This document shows, in pieces, positions 42,537-51,347 of a stretch of DNA of 64,000 bases. The position numbers and the translations under genes were made by a program. Position 1 is the stretch's first letter; each line of letters opens with the position of its first letter. Origin of the DNA: DATBAX01 sp963762965 (GTDB lineage Bacteria > Acidobacteriota > Terriglobia > Terriglobales > Acidobacteriaceae); the NCBI GenBank assembly GCA_963762965.1, contig CAVXME010000006.1, positions 62,001 through 126,000 on the forward strand. Reading direction: 5' to 3'. The notes beneath the pieces are model-generated. The model was not told the origin of the DNA. It ran no database searches and saw only the letters and a program-made list of their open reading frames with translations.

Positions 42537-43610
42537 ATGAAGATTGGTGTTCTCACCGGCGGAGGCGATTGCCCCGGACTCAACGCGGTCATCCGCGCCG
42601 TGGTGCGCAAAGGCAGCTTCCATTACGACGATGAGTTCGTGGGATTTCTCGAGGGCTGGCGCGGCTTGATGGAAGACAAAAGCATTCCCCTCGATCTCGA
42701 AGCGGTGGCCGGCATTCTGCCGCGCGGCGGCACTATTCTGCGCACCTCGCGGACAAATCCCGCCAAGAAACCGGATGGCCTGGATATTTGCATCGCCACT
42801 CTAAAACGGCACGGTATCGATGCTTTGATTGCAATCGGTGGGGACGACACCCTGTCAGTCGCCAAAAAGCTGGGCGAAAAAGGCGTGAAAGTGGTGGGCT
42901 GCCCCAAGACCATCGACAACGACCTGGCCGGGACCGACTACACTTTCGGATTCGACACCGCCGTCAACATCGCGACCGAAGCCATTGACCGCGTACACAC
43001 CACGGCCGAAGCCCACAATCGCGTCATGGTGGTGGAAGTCATGGGCCGCGATGCAGGTTGGATCGCCATTCACAGCGGCGTGGCTGGCGGCGCGGATGTG
43101 ATCCTCATCCCCGAGCGTCCCTTCGATATTGACGAGGTGGCAGACACCATTCGCCAACGCCACAATCGTGGCCGTTATTTCAGCATTGTCGTGGTGGCCG
43201 AAGGCGCGAAATTCGCGGCTGGAGCCGAACAGGGCGGGCTAGTCGTGCAAGACCTCGGCAAGGACGAGTTCGGACATGCGCGACTGGGTGGCATCGGCAA
43301 CACTCTGGGAAAAGAAATCGAAAAACGCACCGGCTTCGAGACTCGCACCGTAGTGTTGGGACACATCCAACGCGGCGGATCACCCAGCGCTTTCGATCGG
43401 GTGCTGGCCACGCGTTATGGCCTGACGGCGATTGACATGGTGCACCGCGGGGATTTTGGATGCATGGCGGCGTTGCGCGGGAACAAGCTCATTTCGATAC
43501 CGCTGGCCGAGGCCCTATCCAAGAACCGCACCGTGGACCAGGAAATGATCGACGTGGCTGCCGGCATCCTCGATAAACTTGCCGACGACAGAGAGACCGT
43601 GGCAAAGTAG
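42537..43610 (+). CDS. pfp: Pyrophosphate-type 6-phosphofructokinase
   Basis: Phosphorylates fructose 6-phosphate in glycolysis, 357 residues. The donor site is diagnostic: GGDDT in IAIGGDDTLSVA and PKTIDND in VVGCPKTIDNDLAG. ATP enzymes have Gly at both places (GGDGS, PGTIDND); Asp and Lys there are typical of pyrophosphate use, and then the step is reversible. Sugar-phosphate contacts (MGRDAGWIA, HIQRGGSPSAFDR) are intact. AGGAG lies at ideal spacing before the ATG. It is divergent from cstA. Donor choice is inferred from these residues only. Confidence 0.9.
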   Translation: MKIGVLTGGGDCPGLNAVIRAVVRKGSFHYDDEFVGFLEGWRGLMEDKSIPLDLEAVAGILPRGGTILRTSRTNPAKKPDGLDICIATLKRHGIDALIAIGGDDTLSVAKKLGEKGVKVVGCPKTIDNDLAGTDYTFGFDTAVNIATEAIDRVHTTAEAHNRVMVVEVMGRDAGWIAIHSGVAGGADVILIPERPFDIDEVADTIRQRHNRGRYFSIVVVAEGAKFAAGAEQGGLVVQDLGKDEFGHARLGGIGNTLGKEIEKRTGFETRTVVLGHIQRGGSPSAFDRVLATRYGLTAIDMVHRGDFGCMAALRGNKLISIPLAEALSKNRTVDQEMIDVAAGILDKLADDRETVAK

Positions 43611-43663
43611 TGGCGCCAAGTGGTGAAGCAGTCCTTCCCTGCTGGTGAAGCCTTGCTTTCACA

Positions 43664-45359
43664 ATGACCTGGGCCATCCTGGCTATCGAACTAGATCTGG
43701 TCCTCGCAGTCATCGCGATGGCCTTGCTCTGGTCGCGGGCGAAACCTTCGCCTGCGGCCGCGTTTCCCTTACCAAGGTGGTTTCGAGAACTCGCGCGGAA
43801 GAAAAATCTCTCTGTGTTGCTGGTGGGGTTGTTCGTTCTCCTGCTTCGAATCACGCTGATTCCCATGCTCGGAATTCCGCAGCCGGGCATACAGGATGAA
43901 TTCAGCTATCTATTGGCGGGTGACACCTTCGCGCACGGACGCCTGACCAATCCGCCCCATCCCATGTGGGTGCACTTTGAAAGCTTCCACATCATTCAAC
44001 ATCCTACGTATATGTCCATGTACCCTCTGGCGCAGGGCTTGGTGCTCGCTGCCGGGCAACGCCTGGGACATTCCTGGATTGGCGTACTCGTCATCACGGC
44101 GATCATGTGCGCGGCCCTGTGCTGGATGCTGCAAGGATGGTTGCCACCGGAGTGGGCGCTATTGGGCGGAATGCTCGCAGCTCTGCGGCTCGGCATTCTC
44201 AGCTATTGGATGAACAGCTATTGGGGCGGCTCCGTTTCCGCACTGGGAGGAGCGCTGCTGCTTGGCGCACTCCCGCGCTTGAAACGGAAAGCAAAAACAC
44301 AAGACGCAATCGTGATGGCCGTAGGGTTGGCGATCCTTGCCAATAGCCGTCCTTATGAGGGATTCATCCTCAGCCTCACTGTCGCAGCGGCGATGCTGGT
44401 ATGGCTGAGTGGGGCAAAGCACCCGCCATTTCGAATTTCGTTCTCTCGGGTGTTGGCACCCATTGCCATTATTTTGGCGATAGCTGCTGTTGGCACGGGC
44501 TACTATTACCATCGCGTAACAGGAAGCGCTTTTCGAATGACTTACGAGGTCAATCGCGCCGCCTACTCCATCGCTCCCTATTTTTTGTGGAAGCAGCCGC
44601 AACCTGAGCCTACGTATCATCACGCGGTCATGCGCGAATTCTATGAAAGAGAACTTCACGACTACCGGCAAAGCCGCACACTGGTTGGCCTGGTCACTCG
44701 CGCTGGACAAGCCTGGTTCGTGCTGTGGGCCTTTTTCCTGGGACCCATTCTGACTCCCGTGTTGATCGCCTTCCCTTCTATCTTGCGTGATCGCCGCATG
44801 CGATTCCCTCTAATCGCTGGAGCTATATTTTTCCTCGGACTATTGGTTGAACACCTGGCTATTCGCGCATTATTTCGCTCCCGCTACAGCGCTTTTCCTT
44901 TTGATTTCGCTGCAATGCCTGCGCCACCTGGCACATTGCCAATGGCGGGGACGTCCCGTCGGTTTGGCTCTTGCGCGGGGGATTCCATTGGCGTTTTGTG
45001 CGGCTCTTGTTTTCCGGCTAATCTCAATTCCGCTGCACGCCAAAACCGAATTGCCGTGGCCTCCCGGGAATTTGGATCGCGCAGCCATCCTGCACACTTT
45101 GGAGGGTTCGCCGGGGCAGCAGCTTGTATTCGTCCGCTACAGTGCAAATCACAACGTGGATTATGAATGGGTATACAACCACGCCGACATCGATGGTTCA
45201 AAAGTCGTGTGGGCGAGAGATATGGGCGATGCGAACAATCAGGAGCTGTTGCAGTATTTCAAGAACCGCCAAGCCTGGATACTGGATGCAGATGACTCAC
45301 CACCGAAGCTGTCGCCCTATCCCGCCGTTGCCCTTTTAGGGCCATCCACCGCTCGATAG
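43664..45359 (+). pseudogene. Membrane glycosyltransferase-like protein (GT39-like) with a +1 frameshift
   Basis: Multi-span membrane protein resembling dolichyl/undecaprenyl-phosphate sugar transferases. Frame one runs through LLRITLIPMLGIPQPGIQDE and ADSFAHGR-like DTFAHGRLTNPPHPMWVHFE to a hydrophobic region ending LLVE. The next frame then continues the pattern with TWLFAHYFAPATALFLLIS and a soluble C-terminus (QQLVFVRYSANHNVDYEWVY). The junction is GTT GAA C ACC TGG; dropping the C at about 44852 restores a frame of some 564 codons. Either a young pseudogene or a sequence error. Its last 43 bases overlap the convergent gene. The acceptor is unknown. Confidence 0.72.
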
Positions 45360-46585
45360 CGGCGCATTATCGGCTCCGCAATGCTCAGTACTGCGTACAC
45401 TGCCAGGAGGAGAATCTCTGGCTCCATCGGGTGGCGGTAGGTTGGCCAGGGATGGGTAATGTAATAAATCAAGGGAAATACCAGCAGGATAATCAGCAGC
45501 GGAATTGCAGCCGGGCGCCGCCGCCACAGCCCTACCATCGCACCTGCCCAAGCCAAAAGGCCTAGCGGCAGCCATCGGGAAGGATCCGGCGCACTCCAAT
45601 AGGCGTAGAATCGCTGTCCGCACAGACGCAAGAATTCGCCTGGATGTTGACGAATAAATTGCTCAGCAACGTCGCGCTTAGTCTCCATGAAGCGCAATTC
45701 TCCCAGGCGGTTGTACTCGGCTGGATCAATAAGTGGAAAACTGCCGGAAAATTCATAAAGGTGCGTAACCCCTTCATGGTTTCCGATCCAGAGTTCCAAC
45801 CCAAGATTGTCACGCAGCGGAATCAGCCGATGAAAAGTGGCGTAATTGCGGATCGTCCATGGAGTGAGAATCAATAGGCAGACCGCAACCGAAGACCACA
45901 ACAATTTCCCGTATGAAACTTCACGACGACGATACGTAAGCCAGAGCCAAAACCAAAACAATGGAAACAGTGAAATAAAAGTCGTGTTGGTGAGAGCGGC
46001 AAATCCCGCCAGCCCTCCGAACAGCAGCCAATGCCGGACTTGCGTTGAATGCTCCAGCTTCAGCAGGAGAAGCAACCCCAACATCAGAAGCAGTGCCGAT
46101 AGACTGCTCTCCCACAGTCGAATGGAAACCACGGCGGGGTACAACCAGATGGCCCAGATCCAGGCGGTCAACATTCCCGTGGCCAATCCAAATACCCGTC
46201 GTCCGAATTGAAAGAGGAGGACCGCGGTCAGCGCCGAGAGTACGGCATTCAGTTCGACGCCTAGCCAGAGAGACAAATCGCTGTAAGCCCCCGCCAGCTT
46301 GAAAATGCCAGCCAGCAGGTAAGGATAAACCGGAGGTTCAACCGCCGTCGGCAGTAGCGGGGTTCGCGGCCAGGGTGAACTGAAGCCAAAACCCGAGACG
46401 ATTGCCCACGCAATCCTTGCCGATTCGTTGTTGACGTAGAAACCCCGCCAGGCATTTCCTGGCAACAGTTGCTGCATCACTCGCAGCCGGACTAAGAGTG
46501 CGGCCGCGAAGATGGCCGACTGCGAATTCAATACGCGGAAGACAATTTGCGAAAAGCGTCGCCGGAAGAGAGAAACATCACGCAT
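45317..46585 (-). CDS. GT39-family membrane glycosyltransferase
   Basis: Inner-membrane protein of about 422 residues with around ten spans. The N-terminal loop has VNNESARIAWAIVSGFGFSS, then PPVYPYLLAGIFKLAG, an arrangement typical of PMT/GT39-like (ArnT-like) transferases, which move a sugar from a lipid carrier to an outer acceptor. A catalytic DE or DD pair in the first loop is less clear (NNESAR), so activity is not certain. The C-terminal part holds WSAPDPSRWLPLG. I chose MRDVSLFRRR at 46585; a start 12 codons earlier is possible. Its 3' end overlaps the frameshifted gene by 43 bases, tail to tail. Confidence 0.72.
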   Translation of the reverse strand: MRDVSLFRRRFSQIVFRVLNSQSAIFAAALLVRLRVMQQLLPGNAWRGFYVNNESARIAWAIVSGFGFSSPWPRTPLLPTAVEPPVYPYLLAGIFKLAGAYSDLSLWLGVELNAVLSALTAVLLFQFGRRVFGLATGMLTAWIWAIWLYPAVVSIRLWESSLSALLLMLGLLLLLKLEHSTQVRHWLLFGGLAGFAALTNTTFISLFPLFWFWLWLTYRRREVSYGKLLWSSVAVCLLILTPWTIRNYATFHRLIPLRDNLGLELWIGNHEGVTHLYEFSGSFPLIDPAEYNRLGELRFMETKRDVAEQFIRQHPGEFLRLCGQRFYAYWSAPDPSRWLPLGLLAWAGAMVGLWRRRPAAIPLLIILLVFPLIYYITHPWPTYRHPMEPEILLLAVYAVLSIAEPIMRRYRAVDGPKRATAG

Positions 46586-46645
46586 GAATAGGACGCATTG
46601 TAGCAGCGCCCGGAGAGCCATCCGGCGCCATCCAGAAACCCTGCA

Positions 46646-47077
46646 TCATGCCTTGCGTACAGATTGCACGCCCAGCACCGACGCAAGCACTGTGATCAAG
46701 ACAATCACGCTGAGTGACGACAGGCACAAAATGCACCACACCGCCAGCACAAACTTCTCGATGTAGGTGAGATAAAGAGCGAAACCCAGTCCAGCCAAAG
46801 CCCCCAGCAGAAGCATGGCAGGAGTTTCGGCCTTGGTCCGATACAGTGTTGCCAGCATCAATATCGCGGTGTAACCGAGAACACCAATCAACGCAACCGG
46901 AACACCCTGTACGGTCGAGAAAATGCTGCGGTTGACCATGTCGCAATTAAAGTTCCCCCCAAAATCGCAATAGGAAGTCTTCGAAGAACCGTAATGGTGA
47001 TAGAGGGAAATTGAAGAAACCACGATCCCCACCATGGCGAGCAGCGCTATGAGCATGAGGATCTGGCGGGCTTTCAT
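46646..47077 (-). CDS. Vitamin K epoxide reductase (VKOR) family protein
   Basis: Quinone-linked thiol oxidase of the inner membrane, about 143 residues and four predicted spans. The four expected cysteines are present: C37 and C45 in CDFGGNFNC and the active C115-C118 in VWCILC. It would reoxidise a periplasmic thioredoxin-like protein and pass electrons to menaquinone. The ATG at 47077 overlaps the stop of the thioredoxin-like gene (ATGA), which decides the start over an in-frame ATG four codons earlier. Together they form a disulphide-forming pair at the end of the lipid operon. Confidence 0.9.
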   Translation of the reverse strand: MKARQILMLIALLAMVGIVVSSISLYHHYGSSKTSYCDFGGNFNCDMVNRSIFSTVQGVPVALIGVLGYTAILMLATLYRTKAETPAMLLLGALAGLGFALYLTYIEKFVLAVWCILCLSSLSVIVLITVLASVLGVQSVRKA

Positions 47078-47490
47078 GGCAAGCTGCATCCGGTCTGCTC
47101 ACTCAATAATTGCAATGGCTGGGTGCCTTCTTTCCTCGATCCATCGGGAAATTGCCAAGTGGGAAAGTTCTTGATGCCGGCTTCCTTGCAGACCGGCTCT
47201 TCGTCCTTTGATCCCTTGATCCCACACTCGACATAAGTCACGTGCTTGAACGATTCACCGAACATTTCCTTCTGCTCAGCGCAATGCGTGCACCAATAAA
47301 GCCCGTACATCTTGATCTGTTTTTCCGTCAGGCAGTTGGCGAAGGCATCGTAGCGGGTTGATCCCCGCACTCGCGCGAAGTAGTACACGCAAGCAAAAGC
47401 CAGGATGATGATTGCCGCAATCACGATGGTATGCGTCGGCTCTGATTTTGCCGGCTGCTTCGACTTCGGCTTCTTGTTTTTTTTTGCCAT
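47074..47490 (-). CDS. Membrane-anchored thioredoxin-like partner of VKOR
   Basis: Protein of 138 residues with a Lys-rich N-terminus, one membrane span (TIVIAAIIILAFACVYYFA, 21-39) and a thioredoxin-like domain outside. The active motif is C67-T-H-C70 in MYGLYWCTHCAEQKEMFG, followed by YVECGIKGS and FPTWQFPDG. This domain closely resembles the C-terminal domain of fused cyanobacterial-type VKOR proteins. Here the two parts are separate genes in the opposite order. It would introduce disulphides into exported proteins and be reoxidised by the VKOR encoded next. It starts 15 bases after the lipid kinase gene. Confidence 0.85.
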   Translation of the reverse strand: MAKKNKKPKSKQPAKSEPTHTIVIAAIIILAFACVYYFARVRGSTRYDAFANCLTEKQIKMYGLYWCTHCAEQKEMFGESFKHVTYVECGIKGSKDEEPVCKEAGIKNFPTWQFPDGSRKEGTQPLQLLSEQTGCSLP

Positions 47491-47505
47491 GGACTTTGGT
47501 TCCTC

Positions 47506-48447
47506 CTATGCAACGACATTCAGAGCAGATGGCACCACGTCGAGCGTCTGGCAATGCAAGGTAAGCACTTCGCCATCCACCATCACGTCGACTGGAGAAT
47601 CCAGATCAAACTCCACTCGTTTGGCCGCACGCCGTTCCGCCATTGGGTGCTCGATATGAGTGCCATCATAGAGGGTCGGCAGATTGCGAATCAGCCCAAT
47701 GCGTCCAATCGGCCCCCAGCGAACAAACTCGATGAGACCATCGTTGACCTCCGCTTTAGGCGCGATCATCATCGTGCCCCCGGTAAATTTGCTGTTGCTG
47801 AAAGTGAGAAACAGGCAAGGACGACGGTCAATCTCTTCTTCTCCATCCACACGCAAAGGAAACGGCCGCCGCCGGAACCGCGCCAGACAAATAAAGATGG
47901 ACGATTGATATCCCAGTTCCCCCCACCCGCTGAAATAGCGGGCCCGCAGCGTGGCCACGTCGGCGGAGAATCCGATACTCAAGAGATTGATGTAGTGAAT
48001 GACGCCGTCTTTGTGCTTGAGACGCAAAACATCGCACGGCCTTGACCGTCCGGCGAGCATCGACTCAATGGCATACTCGACTCCCTGATCGGTAAAGTCC
48101 CGCAGAAACGAATTCCCCGTGCCCAAGGGCAGAAAAGCCAGCGTGGGGCGTTCCCCGTTCTCCGCAAGAGGAAACAGTCCATTCACAATTTCGTAGGAGG
48201 TGCCATCGCCGCCGACAGCAATGAATCGACGCCGGCCTTTAGCGTAAGCATCGCGGGCGAGTTTAGCAGCTTGATTGGGTGCGCTGGTTTCTACAACATC
48301 AATTCGGACTCCACCTGCGCGCAAACGATCAAGTGCCGGTTGCAGGAGATTTCGCGAGCGCCCACCGCCCGCCGCCGGATTGACCACCGCAAGGAATGCA
48401 TCGCCCACATTCGTCACGCTTATTCTCGACGCAAAGTCGTCATTCAT
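47506..48447 (-). CDS. Diacylglycerol-kinase-family lipid kinase
   Basis: Kinase of 313 residues in the DAGK catalytic family. The nucleotide-binding GGDGT (FIAVGGDGTSYEIVNG) and the N-terminal VVNPAAGGGRS are present, as is the later PLGTGNSFLRD. Members phosphorylate diacylglycerol or related lipids such as sphingosine or undecaprenol; the sequence does not tell which. It follows the acyl-AMP ligase by 10 bases and precedes the thioredoxin-like gene by 15, so it is part of the operon. In this context it may phosphorylate a lipid product or intermediate of the pathway. Confidence 0.88.
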   Translation of the reverse strand: MNDDFASRISVTNVGDAFLAVVNPAAGGGRSRNLLQPALDRLRAGGVRIDVVETSAPNQAAKLARDAYAKGRRRFIAVGGDGTSYEIVNGLFPLAENGERPTLAFLPLGTGNSFLRDFTDQGVEYAIESMLAGRSRPCDVLRLKHKDGVIHYINLLSIGFSADVATLRARYFSGWGELGYQSSIFICLARFRRRPFPLRVDGEEEIDRRPCLFLTFSNSKFTGGTMMIAPKAEVNDGLIEFVRWGPIGRIGLIRNLPTLYDGTHIEHPMAERRAAKRVEFDLDSPVDVMVDGEVLTLHCQTLDVVPSALNVVA

Positions 48448-48457
48448 TGCTGATTGG

Positions 48458-50167
48458 TCAAAGTGGAATCACAGCGATAGCGCGATCCAGCTTTTTCCCC
48501 ATCTCTTCCGCCAGGATCGTGCGCTTGATTTTCATGGATGCCGTCCGGGGGAAATCCTGGTCCCAGATAACATATCCGCCCACCCGCTTGAAATCCGGCA
48601 AGCGGCGGTTGCGGGTCAGGATCTCCTGCCGCAATGCATCATTGAATTCCTGGTTTTGTTCCAAACGCAAAATCAGAACCAGCATTTCCCGTCCTAGACT
48701 CTTGGCGGGCCAAATGTAATTGGCGGCAAAAATTGAATATTCCTTGACGGCCAGGCCGTCGAAGGCATTTTCAATGTCCTCGGGATAGATATTTTTCCCG
48801 CCCTCCGTCACGACCATGTTTTTCTTGCGGCCAAATAGTTGCAAGTGTCCACTGCCGTCGAAACGCCCCAAATCGCCGGTCAGCAGCCAACCGTCCACGA
48901 TGGTTTCCGCCGTCAATTCCGGGTCATCCAAATAATGAGACATCACCGTCTTGCTGTGAGCGGCCACTTCACCAATGCCTTCGGAATCCGGATTCAGAAT
49001 GCGCAGTTCGACCCCGGGCAGCGGCTTACCCACTGTGTCCGCGCGAAACGGCTTGAAGTCATTGACCGTCAGGACTGTCCCCGCTTCGGTGAGCCCGTAG
49101 CCATTGGCCACGGGAATTCCCAGGTCATAGAAAAATTGCAGCGTGGAGGCTTCCATGAAGGCGCCGCCGGTAAACATTGCCTGCAATTCTCCTCCGAACG
49201 CCCGGTGCACTTGCCCCAGCAGCTTGCGGCTCAGTCGAACTTTAGGCTGCTTGCGAGTAAACGACTTGTTCAGACCGATCAATCGATTCAGCATTGCACG
49301 TTTGCCGGCCGGTAATGCGTCGAGCTTTGCTTTCAGCCCCCGCTCCAGATTCTTGAGCACCATGGGAACCAGGCTTACGTAAGTGATCTTGTAACGCACA
49401 AAGGCGTCGCGCACGAACTCAGGACGCAGTGTGCGCAAATGCACTACGCACGCGCCGCACACAAAAGGCCCGATGAATCCGACCATGAAATCAATCGCAT
49501 GATTGGTCGGCAGAATGCTCAAATAGTGCACACCCGGCTTGAACGGATACCACGCGGTAAGCGCCTTGCACTGTTCTAGATAGTTGTCATGCGTGAGCAC
49601 GCATCCCTTGGGACGTCCCCCGGTGCCCGACGAGTAGACGATGCAGGCAACATCCTCGCGCTCCCGTGAAACAAAAACTGGTTCACCCTTGCGGCGGAAA
49701 TCTTCCCAGCGATTTGCCCCTCCCAGTTCCGCACTCAGCGGGGCTTCCGTGACCAGCACCCGGGCCTTGAGATTCTTGAATTCCGGCGACTGGAGGATCG
49801 CCCGCCACAGGTGATATTCAACGATCAGGACTTTCGCCTGAGAGTGCGCCAGCAGTTGCAGGTGTTCAACCGCCGTCAACTTATAGTCGAGGGGCACAAG
49901 TACACCTCCGCCAAAAAAGACTGCATAGGCAGAGATGAGCCACTTCGACTGGTTGGTCATGATGATGGCCGCGCGGTCTCCGGGTTTGAACTCGGCGTCC
50001 TGCAATGCCCGCGCCAGCGGAAGCGCCATCTCTTTGAAATCAGAATAAGTGAGGCGCGTCTTCTCCTTGTCCCGGTCGGCCTCGATCAGGCAGGTTTCGT
50101 TCGGCCAGCGGTCCAATGCGTCCCGCAGTGCCGCACCCAGGCAGGTGTATTCGTCAAGATTGAGCAT
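48458..50167 (-). CDS. Acyl-AMP ligase (long-chain fatty-acid activating), copy 1
   Basis: Member of the ANL adenylation superfamily, 569 residues. The phosphate loop is IVYSSGTGGRPKG, the acyl/ATP motif is NGYGLTEAGTV, the hinge aspartate lies in LLTGDLGRF and the C-terminal catalytic lysine is in RTASMKIKR. It activates an acid as acyl-AMP and passes it to CoA or to ACP. The ACP gene 105 bases upstream suggests acyl-ACP formation, but CoA remains possible. It resembles long-chain-fatty-acid ligases rather than nonribosomal A domains. Sequence differs clearly from the second ligase of the operon. Confidence 0.9.
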   Translation of the reverse strand: MLNLDEYTCLGAALRDALDRWPNETCLIEADRDKEKTRLTYSDFKEMALPLARALQDAEFKPGDRAAIIMTNQSKWLISAYAVFFGGGVLVPLDYKLTAVEHLQLLAHSQAKVLIVEYHLWRAILQSPEFKNLKARVLVTEAPLSAELGGANRWEDFRRKGEPVFVSREREDVACIVYSSGTGGRPKGCVLTHDNYLEQCKALTAWYPFKPGVHYLSILPTNHAIDFMVGFIGPFVCGACVVHLRTLRPEFVRDAFVRYKITYVSLVPMVLKNLERGLKAKLDALPAGKRAMLNRLIGLNKSFTRKQPKVRLSRKLLGQVHRAFGGELQAMFTGGAFMEASTLQFFYDLGIPVANGYGLTEAGTVLTVNDFKPFRADTVGKPLPGVELRILNPDSEGIGEVAAHSKTVMSHYLDDPELTAETIVDGWLLTGDLGRFDGSGHLQLFGRKKNMVVTEGGKNIYPEDIENAFDGLAVKEYSIFAANYIWPAKSLGREMLVLILRLEQNQEFNDALRQEILTRNRRLPDFKRVGGYVIWDQDFPRTASMKIKRTILAEEMGKKLDRAIAVIPL

Positions 50168-50272
50168 GAAAGGTTATTTCACCACAGTGAGACCAGCTTC
50201 GGAGAAAACTCTGTTTATCAGTTCATTACCTTGGCCGACGCGAATTCCGGCTTCCCGTAAGTTTGGGTTTCT

Positions 50273-50515
50273 TCACAGTCTGGCTTGGATCTTTCCCGCC
50301 AAGGTTCGGAAATCTGACACACCCTGCAACTCATAGTCCGGCAGTTCAACGTTGAAGTGATGCTCCAGCCGGGTGAGGAGATCCAAGGTCTGTAAGCTGT
50401 CAATGCCAAGAGCTTTGAAGAAGTCATCATCGGGTGTGAGCTTCTCGCGCGGAACTTTGAAATGTGTCGCGGCGAGAGCAAGAATCTCGTCGAGAGTTTG
50501 ATCGGGTGTTCTCAT
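50273..50515 (-). CDS. Acyl carrier protein
   Basis: Free carrier protein of 80 residues. The phosphopantetheine site is S40 in ALGIDSLQTLDLL, and the helix I to IV pattern is normal. It is not next to fab genes, so it is probably a dedicated carrier for this operon. I chose MRTPDQTLDEI at 50515; a 74-residue in-frame upstream extension overlaps the enoyl-CoA hydratase gene and looks non-coding. About 30 bases separate it from the upstream gene. Which ligase loads it is not known. Confidence 0.9.
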   Translation of the reverse strand: MRTPDQTLDEILALAATHFKVPREKLTPDDDFFKALGIDSLQTLDLLTRLEHHFNVELPDYELQGVSDFRTLAGKIQARL

Positions 50516-50543
50516 AGTTTGACTCACAACAATCGTGCCCTGC

Positions 50544-51347
50544 TCACGGCAAATATGGTTGCGCTTCCGTGCTCTCCACAAATTTTCGCAAACCAGCTTC
50601 GACGGCGGGTTGTGCAAACAGCTCGCAAAACAGATCGATCTCCCGTTGCAACTCTTCGCGTGGAATAGGCTTGATAAACTTCTTGGCGGCTGCCGCAGTT
50701 CGCCGGTCAAACTTCCCGAGTTGAGCCGCAGTGGCACGCGCTACTCTGAGCGATTCCCCTTCCGCAACTACCTGGCTTATCAAGCCAACTTGTTGGGCTT
50801 TTGTTGCGTTGAAACTGCGGCCGGTCAATAAAAGGTCGCGGACCACGCCATTGCCCAAATCCCGCTTCAGGCGCGGAATTCCACCGAACCCAGGGATGAG
50901 CCCCAGGCGCAGTTCGGGAAAGCAAAACCGCGCCATTTTGTCGGCAATGATCAGATCGCAGACCAGAGCTAGCTCGAAGCCCCCACCAAAAGTTACTCCA
51001 TGGACGGCGGCAATGGTGGTCAACGGCGAAGCGTCGATCAGGTTCAGCACGCGATGAATGCGTTCCAGAAAATCGCGGACGCCTTTGATCGCGTCGCCAT
51101 GATCCATATTCTGCGCACGCTGAAAAAGCTCACGCAAGTCCGCTCCAGCACAGAAACCGGACTTCAACGTGCTGTAAACAATTACCGCATGTGCTTCGTC
51201 TTTTATTCCGTCCAGGACGCTGGCGAAGTTCTCGAGATCGACCAACGTGATCGAGCCAATCTCATTGCAAGGACCGCGATGGAGCGCCAGCTCGATCACT
51301 CCTTCCTTCAGCTCCCAGGAGAGCGATTGCCCTTGAAAGCTCTTCAT
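50544..51347 (-). CDS. Enoyl-CoA hydratase/isomerase family protein
   Basis: Crotonase-fold protein of 267 residues. The oxyanion-hole loops are FCAGADLREL and VHGVTFGGGFELALVCDL; both catalytic glutamates appear to be present, one in GGGFELAL and one in FPELRLGLIPGFGG, which fits hydratase activity. Isomerase or hydrolase reactions of the same fold are possible. Its ATG overlaps the stop of acyl-AMP ligase 2 by four bases. In the operon it would act on a CoA- or ACP-bound chain. Confidence 0.88.
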   Translation of the reverse strand: MKSFQGQSLSWELKEGVIELALHRGPCNEIGSITLVDLENFASVLDGIKDEAHAVIVYSTLKSGFCAGADLRELFQRAQNMDHGDAIKGVRDFLERIHRVLNLIDASPLTTIAAVHGVTFGGGFELALVCDLIIADKMARFCFPELRLGLIPGFGGIPRLKRDLGNGVVRDLLLTGRSFNATKAQQVGLISQVVAEGESLRVARATAAQLGKFDRRTAAAAKKFIKPIPREELQREIDLFCELFAQPAVEAGLRKFVESTEAQPYLP

